In this document: positions 17,177 through 27,252 of the stretch, in pieces
Layout of the letters: every line of letters starts with the position of its first letter
Position numbering within the stretch: the stretch's first letter is position 1
From: Pontibacter sp. SGAir0037
GTDB taxonomy: Bacteria; Bacteroidota; Bacteroidia; Cytophagales; Hymenobacteraceae
Length of the DNA stretch: 64,000 bases
Assembly (NCBI RefSeq): GCF_005491705.1
Contig: NZ_CP028092.1
Span: 1,364,001 to 1,428,000 of the forward strand
Direction of reading: 5' to 3'
Program-made: the position numbers and the translations under genes
Notes under the pieces: generated by a model
What the model was told of the DNA's origin: nothing
What the model saw: only the letters and a program-made list of their open reading frames with translations
The model's database searches: none

Positions 17177-20083
17177 GTGCAAACTTTCCTGGAGCTAACG
17201 GCTAAGTACGTTTACGAAAAGTATAAAGAGCAAATCAGTGACCTGTGCATTATTCTACCTTCGCGCAGGGCCAGTTTTTTCTTTAAAAATGCACTGGCAC
17301 AAGCTGCACCCGATCCGATCTGGTCACCGGAAGTGTCGGGTATGGAAGACTTTATCTGCCGCCTGGCGAAAATTGATGTGCTGGAACCGATTAACCTGCA
17401 ACTGGAGCTGTTTGACCTGATGCAGGAACAGGATCCTTTGCTGGACTTTGATCAGTTTGTAACCTGGGGCGGCACCCTGCTGGAAGATTTCAGCCGCATC
17501 GACCAGAACCTGGTGGATACAGGCAAGCTTTTCGATTATTTGTCTGAAGCAAAGGCTTTGGAACGCTGGGACCCTAAGTTTCTGGGAAAAGAAATCTCGC
17601 CTACTATTAAGAAGTACTTCAGTTTATGGGAGAACATTGAAAAAACGTACCAGAACCTGAAGAAGCGCCTGCACAAAAACAAGCAGGCCTATACAGGACT
17701 TGCCTTCCGGAAGGTGGCGGAGAACATTCATGCTATTGCCAAAGAAACTACCTGCCACCAGTTTATCTTTATCGGTCTTAATGCGCTTACCAGGTCAGAA
17801 GAAGTAATTATAAAGGCACTGCTGAAGCACGAGAAAGCTGAAGTGCTCTTCGACTCAGACGACTTCTATATGGAGGAAGGTATGTCGAACCGGGCGGGCA
17901 GCTTCCTGCGGAAGTACAAGAGCACCTGGAATCTGCCGGAGTGGCGCTGGCAGCAAAATCTGTTGCTGACAGATGAAAAAGAAATAAATGCCATTGGTGT
18001 GGCCAACGCCAGTATGCAGGGCAAACTGGTGGGGCAGTTGCTGCAGGAAATCCGCAGCAAAGACAAGCACGCACAGGTAGCTGTTATCATGCCCGATGAA
18101 ACCCTGCTGCTGCCGGTGCTGCACTCCATCCCCGATGAAGTGCCTAACTACAACGTCACTATGGGTTTGAGCTTTAAGGGAACTCCTTTGTTTAACCTGA
18201 TCGATCTGTTGTTCGAAGTGCACCTGACGGGAGTAACGCAGTTGCAGGATACAGGCTTTAAAGTATATCAGTACCATCACCTTTCTGTAACCAAGCTGCT
18301 CTCCCACCCTTTTATCAGGAGGTATGAGCTATACCTGAATGAGCAGCCGGAGCAGCAGCAGTATCATGGCTTTATTCAGAAAGTAACCGATAAAATTGTA
18401 GCCGATAACAAGGTGCTGCTTACAGCCCAGGATCTGCTGGAAATGGGGCAGCATCAACCGCTGTTTGAAACGCTTTTTAAAACCTGGCGCGACTGTGACG
18501 ATATTATTGCGGCTATGTACCAGCTCATTGAGATGCTGCGCGAGGTATACAGCCACCAGCCGAATACCATTGAAACAGAATACCTCTACATTTTCTATAC
18601 GCTGGTAAAAAGGCTCGACACCATTTTCGATTGCCGGGAGCATAAGATCGGGGTCCGTAGTTTCCGAAAATTCCTGTACGAGCTGATTGCCTCTACCCGG
18701 CTTCCTTTTAGCGGAGAGCCTATTTCGGATGTGCAGATCATGGGTATGCTCGAAACACGTGCCCTGGATTTCGAAAACGTCATCATTCTGTCGGTTAACG
18801 AAAATACCCTGCCTGCTCCGAAGCGGCATGAGTCGCTGATGCCTTATGATGTGCTGCGGGAATTCGGGCTGCCTACTTATGCTGAAACGGAAGGTGCGAT
18901 GGCTTATAATTTTTACCGCCTGCTGCAGCGTGCCAAGCGTGTAAACCTGCTGTATGTCTTACCTTCTGATACCTATGGTTCCGGTGAGAAAAGCCGCTTT
19001 ATTCTGCAACTGCAAAACGACCTGGCCCTGCGCAACAGGCGCATCAGGTTCAGAGATCTGGTCGCTGCCGTAGACCAGAAACAGTCGAAAAAATATGACG
19101 AAGACATCCGCATAGAAAAAGATGCACAAACACTGGAACAGCTTAAAAAGGAGCTGCAAAAAGGGCTTTACCCTTCTCACCTGAACATGTACATCAACTG
19201 TTCCTTGCAATACTATTTCAGCCGCATTGCTAAAATAAAAGAGATGGATGAGGTGGAGGAACAGCTGGGTACAGATAAATTCGGTACGCTGGTTCACCAG
19301 GTGCTGGAAGATTTTTTCCGCCCGTTTGAGGCAAGCGGTAAATCTATTCAGGTTCAGGATGTGGCGCAAATGCTGCAGCAGCTTCCTGTTAAAGTCAGGC
19401 AGGAGTTTGTTGCGGCTACGCGTGGCGCCACTCCGGACCGTGGTATGAATTACCTGCTCTACAAAGTGGCTATACAGGTGCTGGAGAAATACCTGCTTCA
19501 CCTGAAAGATTCTTCAGAGCTGCCGCTTTATATCCTGCGCCTCGAAGATACTTTATCGGCCACACTTCCGGTACAGGTAGGCGACGAGGAAATTATGGTG
19601 CGTGTAGCAGGTAAAGCCGACCGTATCGACCTGACGGGACATGCGCTGCGGGTGATAGACTATAAAACAGGTAAAGTAGAGCGCAACCAGCTGGTGATAA
19701 AGCCGGAGGAAGTGGAGCTGCATTTCACTACTGATCCGAAGTATGATAAAGCCCGCCAGTTGTGGCTTTACCAGTACATTCTGCAGCGCACCCTGCAGCA
19801 GGACCCGCACAGCATACTGCGCAATGGCCAGCATGTAGCCCCTGGAGCCATAGCGCCCAAATCAGGTATACTTTCGTTCCGAAACCTGGATGCAGGCGTA
19901 CTTTCTTCTGAATATAATTTTGTAGAAGCAGATGGCGCTACGCCGAAGGATTTTGTAAAGGCCTCGGAAGATCTGCTTGCAGGCGTTGTCAGGAGAATGC
20001 TTGATCCGGAGGAGCCAATCCATAAAACCCACGACCTGGACGTTTGCCAGTACTGCCCTTACCGGGGAATATGTGCGCGGTAA
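17177..20083 (+). CDS. AddB-like PD-(D/E)XK nuclease with Fe-S cluster
   Basis: This 968-aa protein resembles AddB and related RecB-family repair nucleases. It has an inactive helicase-like body (ILPSRRASFFFKN near the start where a Walker A would be) and a C-terminal nuclease (IDYKTGK, Asp828/Lys830). Cys675 together with Cys957, Cys960 and Cys966 gives the AddB-type 4Fe-4S pattern (one distant Cys plus C-x2-C-x5-C). It should work with an AddA-like helicase-nuclease to resect double-strand breaks; that partner is not in the window. The start is GTG at 17177, since an in-frame stop lies 12 bases upstream. Confidence 0.88.
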   Translation: MQTFLELTAKYVYEKYKEQISDLCIILPSRRASFFFKNALAQAAPDPIWSPEVSGMEDFICRLAKIDVLEPINLQLELFDLMQEQDPLLDFDQFVTWGGTLLEDFSRIDQNLVDTGKLFDYLSEAKALERWDPKFLGKEISPTIKKYFSLWENIEKTYQNLKKRLHKNKQAYTGLAFRKVAENIHAIAKETTCHQFIFIGLNALTRSEEVIIKALLKHEKAEVLFDSDDFYMEEGMSNRAGSFLRKYKSTWNLPEWRWQQNLLLTDEKEINAIGVANASMQGKLVGQLLQEIRSKDKHAQVAVIMPDETLLLPVLHSIPDEVPNYNVTMGLSFKGTPLFNLIDLLFEVHLTGVTQLQDTGFKVYQYHHLSVTKLLSHPFIRRYELYLNEQPEQQQYHGFIQKVTDKIVADNKVLLTAQDLLEMGQHQPLFETLFKTWRDCDDIIAAMYQLIEMLREVYSHQPNTIETEYLYIFYTLVKRLDTIFDCREHKIGVRSFRKFLYELIASTRLPFSGEPISDVQIMGMLETRALDFENVIILSVNENTLPAPKRHESLMPYDVLREFGLPTYAETEGAMAYNFYRLLQRAKRVNLLYVLPSDTYGSGEKSRFILQLQNDLALRNRRIRFRDLVAAVDQKQSKKYDEDIRIEKDAQTLEQLKKELQKGLYPSHLNMYINCSLQYYFSRIAKIKEMDEVEEQLGTDKFGTLVHQVLEDFFRPFEASGKSIQVQDVAQMLQQLPVKVRQEFVAATRGATPDRGMNYLLYKVAIQVLEKYLLHLKDSSELPLYILRLEDTLSATLPVQVGDEEIMVRVAGKADRIDLTGHALRVIDYKTGKVERNQLVIKPEEVELHFTTDPKYDKARQLWLYQYILQRTLQQDPHSILRNGQHVAPGAIAPKSGILSFRNLDAGVLSSEYNFVEADGATPKDFVKASEDLLAGVVRRMLDPEEPIHKTHDLDVCQYCPYRGICAR

Positions 20084-20191
20084 TGTTTTGCAGCCAAAGC
20101 GGTGAAAGATCAGACCCGGAACAAGGATAGCACGTATTAGTCTCCACACAAACCAGCAGACGCATGTTTGTGGCATGCCTAAATACGCTAT

Positions 20192-21586
20192 ATGACAAAT
20201 GAGAAGGAAAAGGTGCAGCTCCGCTTTTTAGGAGCTGCCGGTGTTGTAACAGGTTCTAAAACCTTACTTCAAACTGTAAACTATAAGATTTTAATAGACT
20301 GTGGCTTGTTCCAGGGAAACAAGTCGGAGCGCAAGCTCAATAAAGTAAAGCATCTGCCCTTTCAACCGGCTGAATTGGATGCCATTATCATCACCCACGG
20401 CCACCTCGACCATTGCGGTTATTTACCTGTACTTGTTAAGAAAGGCTTCCGGGGGCCTATCTATGCCACCGCTCCTACCTGCGATATTACTGAAACAATT
20501 CTGCATGACAGCGCCAGTATTCAGGAGGAAGACACCAGGGAGAAGAATCGGAGGCGGGAACAGAAAGGCAAAAAGCCAGTAAAACCATTGTACCGTTCTA
20601 AGCACGTTGACCTGACGATGGAGCTGTTCCAGAACTGCCAGGAGAACGAATGGGTTCAGGTAAAGGAGGATGTAAAGCTCCGGTTTCAGAAAAGCGGCCA
20701 CATTTTAGGTTCGGCATCTATTGAGTTGCAGTGCCAGAACAGAACATTCATTTTCTCCGGGGATGTCGGGCAGCAGATGCCCCTGATCCTGGATGCTCCC
20801 CATCGCTTTAATAGCGCCGACTATATTATAATGGAATCTACTTATGGCGATAAACTGCACGACAGCAGCATTTCGCCATACCAGGCCATACAGGATGTGG
20901 TGAACCAGACATTTGAAAAAGGCGGCTCGCTTATCATCCCCAGTTTTGCGGTAGAGCGGGCACAGGAAATCATTATGCTCCTCAACAACCTGATGGAGGA
21001 AAAGAGTATACCACCCTTACCCATTTACCTGGATTCGCCCATGGGTAAGAATGTGACGCAGATATTTCAGAAGTACAGGCAGTGGCACAACCTGACGGAC
21101 ACTGAATGCGATAACCTGACACAAAATGTGCACGTGGTCAGCAGCTTTGAAGAAACGCTCCAGGTACTGGATGCGGACGGGCCGAAGCAGAAAATCATTA
21201 TAGCAGGAAGCGGGATGGTAACCGGAGGCCGCATCCTGTATTACCTGAAGCAGTTGGTCGGAGATGAAAAGAACACTGTACTGCTGGTCGGGCACCAGTC
21301 GGAAGGTACGAGGGGCCACCAACTCAGCAGCGGTGCACCTTCTATCAGGATAGACGGTGATGCCTATGAAGTGAAAGCAGAAGTAACCCAGATTGGCTCT
21401 CTGTCTGCTCACGGCGACCAGGCTGATCTGCTTTGGTGGTTAAAGCCTTTAAAAGAAAGCCCAAAGCAGGTTTTTCTGAACCACGGTGAACCAGCTTCAG
21501 CAAATGTATTGAAAGGAAAGATCGAAGAAATGCATAAGAGTCTGAAAGTGACAGTAGCAGAGATGGATCGGGTGTATGAGGTATAG
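20192..21586 (+). CDS. MBL-fold beta-CASP ribonuclease-type protein
   Basis: This protein of 464 aa has a metallo-beta-lactamase core with the zinc motif THGHLDHCG (His69, His71, Asp73, His74). A beta-CASP domain follows, with SFAVERAQEIIMLL and, near the end, SLSAHGDQADL and the MBL-RNA-specificity segment FLNHGEP. Such proteins cut or process RNA (archaeal CPSF/RNase J relatives) in the cytoplasm. Insertion of a basic segment (EKNRRREQKGKK) between motifs may contact RNA. It stands alone on the plus strand after the AddB-like gene. Confidence 0.9.
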   Translation: MTNEKEKVQLRFLGAAGVVTGSKTLLQTVNYKILIDCGLFQGNKSERKLNKVKHLPFQPAELDAIIITHGHLDHCGYLPVLVKKGFRGPIYATAPTCDITETILHDSASIQEEDTREKNRRREQKGKKPVKPLYRSKHVDLTMELFQNCQENEWVQVKEDVKLRFQKSGHILGSASIELQCQNRTFIFSGDVGQQMPLILDAPHRFNSADYIIMESTYGDKLHDSSISPYQAIQDVVNQTFEKGGSLIIPSFAVERAQEIIMLLNNLMEEKSIPPLPIYLDSPMGKNVTQIFQKYRQWHNLTDTECDNLTQNVHVVSSFEETLQVLDADGPKQKIIIAGSGMVTGGRILYYLKQLVGDEKNTVLLVGHQSEGTRGHQLSSGAPSIRIDGDAYEVKAEVTQIGSLSAHGDQADLLWWLKPLKESPKQVFLNHGEPASANVLKGKIEEMHKSLKVTVAEMDRVYEV

Positions 21587-21733
21587 GTTTCAGAAGGGTT
21601 ATTTTGCACTTGCTGCGCCTTCCTGTAACTTTGCTGTAAATATACTGCCGGATTATGATGGCAGGAAAAAAATCCAGGTAAGCGGAGTTTGTTATAATTA
21701 ATTTAAACAGAAAGTGCTGTAGATCACATTATC

Positions 21734-22828
21734 TTGAAGAAAGCAGTAGACATATTAAACAGGATGGGGCTTACCCTGCAAATTGTGAAAACAGCTTTTG
21801 CAGCGGCTCTCTCCTGGCTTATTGCCGCTACACTGCTTCATGCGGAGTATCCTTTCTTCGCTGCTGTAGCCGCTATTATTACTGTGCAGGTTACTGTGGC
21901 TGACTCTGTAGATAAAGCCACACAGCGTATCATCGGTATAGTGGGCGGAGTGCTAATCAGTATGCTCTTTGGTCTGTGGTTCAAGGTAGGCGCTGTCTCC
22001 ATTTTCTTTGTCATACTGGTGGGCATGGCCATCGCAAAAGCGTTGCGCATGAACCCTCAAATTATCTCTCAGGTAGCGATTAGCTCTCTCCTGGTGCTTG
22101 CTTTTGGACAGGGGCAGGGAGAGTATGCTTATGAAAGAGTAATTGAAACGATGCTTGGTTCGGCCATGGCAGTACTTATAAATGCCTTGATAGTGCCTCA
22201 AAATGCGGTGCCTGATGTAGAGACTGAGATTCTGAAGTACAGCAACCTTTCGGCTGTAACGCTCATAAGCCTGTGCGTGCTAATGGATAATGACGGAAAA
22301 GTGCGTAAAACGGGCAGATCAGAAGTAGATGCCCTGATCAGTGAAAGCAAGACATGCCGAAAGGCGCTGGAACTGGCGGAGCAAAGCCTGAAATACAACC
22401 CCCTGCTAACACATAAGCGCACCAGGCTCAGTCGACTGGCTGTGCACGTGAGTAAACTTGAAAGCATAACCATCCAGATAAGGGGAATACGCAGAGGCCT
22501 GGTAGATTTACAGCTCAATGCTTTTTTTCAAATGGAGGCTGCCGATAAAGAACAGCTTAAACTTACTATGGAGGCTACAGCCGATTGTATTGTTGCGTTT
22601 GGCGAGAGCATCATCGATTCGTCTGAAGCACGCCTGGCAGAACTCCGGTATAAGATCAGGGTTGCGCGTGAAGAACAAGCATTAAGCCTGAGGAACTTGA
22701 AAAACATTTCTTCCCTGGAGACGCTTCGCGATATGGGAAGTATTCTCACAGACCTGAGCCGCATTATTACCGAAACCGAGATGCAAAACCCAATCTGGTT
22801 TAAAGCAGAAGCTACTGCCTCATCGTAA
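21734..22828 (+). CDS. Aromatic acid exporter (ArAE/FUSC-like) family protein
   Basis: The N-terminal half (about 1-155) has six short hydrophobic segments with the family pattern EYPFFAAVAAIITVQ. The second half is soluble, helical and charged. This matches the ArAE_1/DUF939-type aromatic acid exporter family of inner-membrane proteins; the cargo is unknown. The length of 364 aa assumes a TTG start at 21734; the first in-frame ATG is at 21764, and neither has a strong ribosome site. A 20-bp-stem hairpin lies right after the stop. Confidence 0.8.
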   Translation: MKKAVDILNRMGLTLQIVKTAFAAALSWLIAATLLHAEYPFFAAVAAIITVQVTVADSVDKATQRIIGIVGGVLISMLFGLWFKVGAVSIFFVILVGMAIAKALRMNPQIISQVAISSLLVLAFGQGQGEYAYERVIETMLGSAMAVLINALIVPQNAVPDVETEILKYSNLSAVTLISLCVLMDNDGKVRKTGRSEVDALISESKTCRKALELAEQSLKYNPLLTHKRTRLSRLAVHVSKLESITIQIRGIRRGLVDLQLNAFFQMEAADKEQLKLTMEATADCIVAFGESIIDSSEARLAELRYKIRVAREEQALSLRNLKNISSLETLRDMGSILTDLSRIITETEMQNPIWFKAEATASS

Positions 22829-22871
22829 GTCAGAAGTCCCGGCACTATCGGATAGTGCCGGGACTTCTGAC
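22829..22871. terminator. Bidirectional terminator, 20-bp perfect stem
   Basis: Arms 22829-22848 and 22852-22871 are perfect inverted repeats with a 3-nt loop. The hairpin touches the stop of the plus-strand exporter gene and lies before the end of the minus-strand reductase gene. Confidence 0.75.
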
Positions 22872-22909
22872 AGTAGCCTGTATCTGCCGTTTATAAAATT
22901 ATTTTATAC

Positions 22910-23896
<987 letters not shown>

Positions 23897-24077
23897 TTTA
23901 CATACAGTTAGTTTTTTATCCATACGTACACGAGTAGCTACAGGAAACCCCGATGCCGTTTTTTCAGGTATCATAAAGCTTATGCAGTGTTAACACTTCT
24001 ATTTAATTAGCTGGGTGCCAAAACATCGCTTGGTTTCCGCTGGCACCGGGCATATGGTTAGGAATGCGCATCAGCAA

Positions 24078-24872
24078 TTAATTTCTCAAGTACCGGTCTA
24101 TGGCGGCAATCGTTTCAAGAGGGGCACTGAGATTAGGGCAATGGCCGGTTGCTTTCATCTTTACCAGTGTTGAATTCTTCAGGTTCTGGTGCATATACTC
24201 TCCTACCTCATCGGGTGCGATCATGTCGTTAAAGCACTGCAGGATAAGAGAAGGAGGCTGCACTTTTACCAGGTCTGCCCTGTTATCTGATAAAAAAGAA
24301 ACTTCGGCAAAGTGCCTGGCGATTTCCGGGTTCGTATTGCAAAAGCTGTTAGCCAGTTCTTCGCTTAGCGACGGATGCCCCGGATTTCCCATGATAAAGG
24401 AAGCAAAGGTCTCTGCCCAGCCTTCATAATCCTTTTCCATAAAACCGAGCATCGCCTCTACATCGGAGCGCGTAAATCCTCCTGTATAGTCTTCATCGTT
24501 GATATAGCAGGGAGATGGCCCTACCAGGATCAGATCTTTAAAAACAGCAGGTTCCTGTATCGCACTTAATATTCCCATCATAGCACCAACCGAATGCCCG
24601 ACAAAAACAACGTTTTCCAGGGCAAGCTCCTGGCAAATATCCAGTATATCGGTGGCGTAGCCCTTCAGGGAATCGTATTTTTCTTTATGATACGCCGACT
24701 TAGCCGAATTGCCTGAACCAACATGGTCGAATAAAATTATTTTATATCTATCCAGAAAGGCAGGGGTGATAAACCGCCACATTTTCTGATCGCAGCCAAA
24801 GCCATGCGCAAATAGCATAGGTTGCTCGCCTCTGCCAAAAACTCTAACATTATTTCTTTCCAGTACATCCAT
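24078..24872 (-). CDS. RsbQ-like alpha/beta hydrolase
   Basis: This hydrolase has 264 aa and starts with the RsbQ pattern LFAHGFGCDQKMWRFI. The catalytic Ser94 lies in VGHSVGAMM, with an Asp in CFNDMIAPDEVG and a His in ATGHCPNLSAP. RsbQ-like proteins are small-ligand hydrolases, related to plant D14/KAI2 receptors; in Bacillus RsbQ works with RsbP in energy-stress signalling. No RsbP/PAS phosphatase lies beside it here, so the partner is unknown. Confidence 0.88.
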   Translation of the reverse strand: MDVLERNNVRVFGRGEQPMLFAHGFGCDQKMWRFITPAFLDRYKIILFDHVGSGNSAKSAYHKEKYDSLKGYATDILDICQELALENVVFVGHSVGAMMGILSAIQEPAVFKDLILVGPSPCYINDEDYTGGFTRSDVEAMLGFMEKDYEGWAETFASFIMGNPGHPSLSEELANSFCNTNPEIARHFAEVSFLSDNRADLVKVQPPSLILQCFNDMIAPDEVGEYMHQNLKNSTLVKMKATGHCPNLSAPLETIAAIDRYLRN

Positions 24873-25091
24873 ATTACCACCTTTTCATGCCCGTTCTGTC
24901 TCCACTATACTTTATTTTAATTTGATGGCATTAACGCAGCCTTCATATTTTGTTTTTGTAATATAAGTATTTAACACAGATTTTTCTTTAGCCACTGAGT
25001 AATTATTTTGATTTTTTTATAAGTATTCTCATCAAATATTTACCTGTGTCCGTACCTGCTTTCGAAGTCATAACTACACCTGAATTACCCC

Positions 25092-26213
25092 ATGCCTTTT
25101 ATAAATGGGATTTTTTTAGTAGTATCGCCTACAAAGTTTTTTCTTTTAAATTATACTGCTTTGCGCTTTCTTATAATACTTTTTAGCTTACTTACATTCA
25201 ATTGCTTACCTGCCTTTTGTCAATCCGGCCATTTAGAAGTTGTTGCCAAAGAAGGCGATGGCATTTATACTTTATTGAGAAGACACGGATTGGCGCCCTC
25301 AGACCTGAATGCATTTCTGAAACTTAACAAGGAAAACCTGGGCAAAGGCAATAGCCTGTATGCCGGCAGGAAATACATGCTGCCTAAGTCTTCTTCAGGA
25401 GAAAGTTCAGGTGACGCAGCTTCTGTAAAAAACAGTACTGTGGCCAAAGCCTCCCCTGCTGTGCTATATGTGCCTTTATTCGGAAAAAAATATGCCCGGG
25501 TAGATGTGCTGGATCGCCAGTTACAGGGGGCTGTATATTATTTATCGGCAGGGCATGGCGGGCCAGATCCAGGTGCCGTTGGTAAATACGGTGCAAATTT
25601 GCTGGCTGAAGATGAGTATGCCTATGATGTAACCATACGATTAGCCCGTAAACTAATGGAGCATGGTGCTATTGTATATATGATTGTGCAGGATCCGGAC
25701 GATGGTATCCGGGATGAGCCGATACTGGAAATGGATGCGGATGAGGTACATTATCCGAACGTAAAGATTCCGCTCAGCCAGAAGGAGCGCCTGCGGGGCA
25801 GAACCAATGCCGTAAACGCCCTGCATGCCAAACACAAAGGTGCTTACCAGCGCATGCTGGCTATTCATGTAGACAGCCGCAGTAAAAGCCAGAACATCGA
25901 TGTTTTCTTCTATCACCACGAAAACAGTCCGCTGGGCCTAAACCTGGCCAATAGCATACACCAGATCTTTACTTCCAACTATAAGCGTTACCAGCCTAAC
26001 CGCGATTACTTTGGAAACGTTTCGCACAGAAGCAGCCTGTATGTAATTAAGTATAGCCATCCACCGGCCGTTTTCATTGAATTAGGGAATATCCGAAACG
26101 ATAAAGATCAGCGGCGATTTGTGATACCCAATAACAGGCAGGCACTGGCAAACTGGATCTGCGAAGGCATGATTCTGGATTATAAGTCGCAGCAGAAACT
26201 ATCAGGCCTTTAG
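25092..26213 (+). CDS. N-acetylmuramoyl-L-alanine amidase (Amidase_3), secreted
   Basis: This zinc amidase cleaves the bond between MurNAc and the stem peptide of peptidoglycan in the periplasm. After a hydrophobic leader (about 15-44), a LysM-like segment is seen at 48-97 (EGDGIYTLLRRHGLAPSDL and YAGRKYMLP). The amidase domain has zinc ligands in SAGHGG (His155), EDEYAYD (Glu) and AIHVDSR (His), with the catalytic Glu in FIELGN. The 373-aa length is typical for Bacteroidota forms. The long leader may start later, at the ATG encoding MGIF-like or at an internal codon, but 25092 is kept. Confidence 0.88.
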   Translation: MPFINGIFLVVSPTKFFLLNYTALRFLIILFSLLTFNCLPAFCQSGHLEVVAKEGDGIYTLLRRHGLAPSDLNAFLKLNKENLGKGNSLYAGRKYMLPKSSSGESSGDAASVKNSTVAKASPAVLYVPLFGKKYARVDVLDRQLQGAVYYLSAGHGGPDPGAVGKYGANLLAEDEYAYDVTIRLARKLMEHGAIVYMIVQDPDDGIRDEPILEMDADEVHYPNVKIPLSQKERLRGRTNAVNALHAKHKGAYQRMLAIHVDSRSKSQNIDVFFYHHENSPLGLNLANSIHQIFTSNYKRYQPNRDYFGNVSHRSSLYVIKYSHPPAVFIELGNIRNDKDQRRFVIPNNRQALANWICEGMILDYKSQQKLSGL

Positions 26214-26243
26214 AAGCGGTAGCTACAGAAATATTATTAAAGG

Positions 26244-26972
26244 TTAATTCGTTAAAATTCCTACTAAATTCAGCTGTAGCATAAACATACTGGTCTCTGA
26301 CAAGGAAAAGCTATAAGCCGGAAAACCATCCTGTAATACAGTTACATGCCCTCTTTGCACATACTTCTCAATCGGGCTGTAAAGATATACAAGGCGAATA
26401 TCTGCCATTGTCTCTTTCGATTTACCTGTGTGAAATAGTAAGCCGGCGCCAAGCCCATAACTGATACCGGTGGAGTTGTGCTTGTTGAGTATAACCGGCT
26501 GGTGGCCATCCTGCATAAAATCGAGTAGATCTTCTTTTATCTTCGTTCTGGTGTTAAAAATGCTTATACCTGCCAGCCCGTCTAGGTAGGGCTTAACCAA
26601 AGAAGTAGTCTGGGACTTTAAACGGGCAACCAGGTGAATCGGGATAATGCTGTGCGCAGTTTTCAGGACGTCGTGATAAGCAGTATTGTTCGTTTCAACT
26701 TTGTGGATTCCCTGGCTCAAATAGCTCACCTGTGCTCCTACTTCGAGCGCTGTTGCTCTTTTCAGCGGATTTACAAGCAAGCCAAATGTGCCACCTATTG
26801 CGTCTCCGTTCGGGTATGTGGAACGAAAAGCGCCTACCGGTTGCATATAAACGGCTCCGATGTAAACAGAACCGACAGGCCTGCGTTCTTCCTCTTCCAC
26901 CTGCTCCTGTGCGTAGCTGCTGCTAAAGGTGAAAAGGGACAGAAACAATAGAAAAGTAACAGTTAATTTCAT
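26244..26972 (-). CDS. Outer-membrane beta-barrel-like protein, unknown
   Basis: The protein (242 aa from the ATG at 26972) has a signal peptide (MKLTVTFLLFLSLF ... SSYAQ). It then consists of alternating strands with aromatic residues and Gly-rich turns, and a C-terminus ending in a hydrophobic strand. This is the pattern of small outer-membrane beta-barrels of Bacteroidota (PorT/OmpW-like). No specific role can be assigned. It converges with the amidase gene. Confidence 0.7.
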   Translation of the reverse strand: MKLTVTFLLFLSLFTFSSSYAQEQVEEEERRPVGSVYIGAVYMQPVGAFRSTYPNGDAIGGTFGLLVNPLKRATALEVGAQVSYLSQGIHKVETNNTAYHDVLKTAHSIIPIHLVARLKSQTTSLVKPYLDGLAGISIFNTRTKIKEDLLDFMQDGHQPVILNKHNSTGISYGLGAGLLFHTGKSKETMADIRLVYLYSPIEKYVQRGHVTVLQDGFPAYSFSLSETSMFMLQLNLVGILTN

Positions 26973-27252
26973 AGTCTTAGCTTTTATATATGCAGGTTGT
27001 GCCGAGTAAAACATATACTCTATCTATATAGCATAAGCAAATATTTTACCACAATTACGTTATTGCAATGCTTAATCTGCTTTAAAAAAATAAAGTTTGG
27101 TAGCAAGACTTGGCTTTCAGGTGGAAGAGTGACTGGTTCGAAATTCAGAACCCAACTTAACCTATCCCGTAGGTTTATAGATATACTTTATAATAATAGG
27201 TATAACAATTTGTATTTCATTTGTAGCACCCCAACTACAATAATCACTAACT

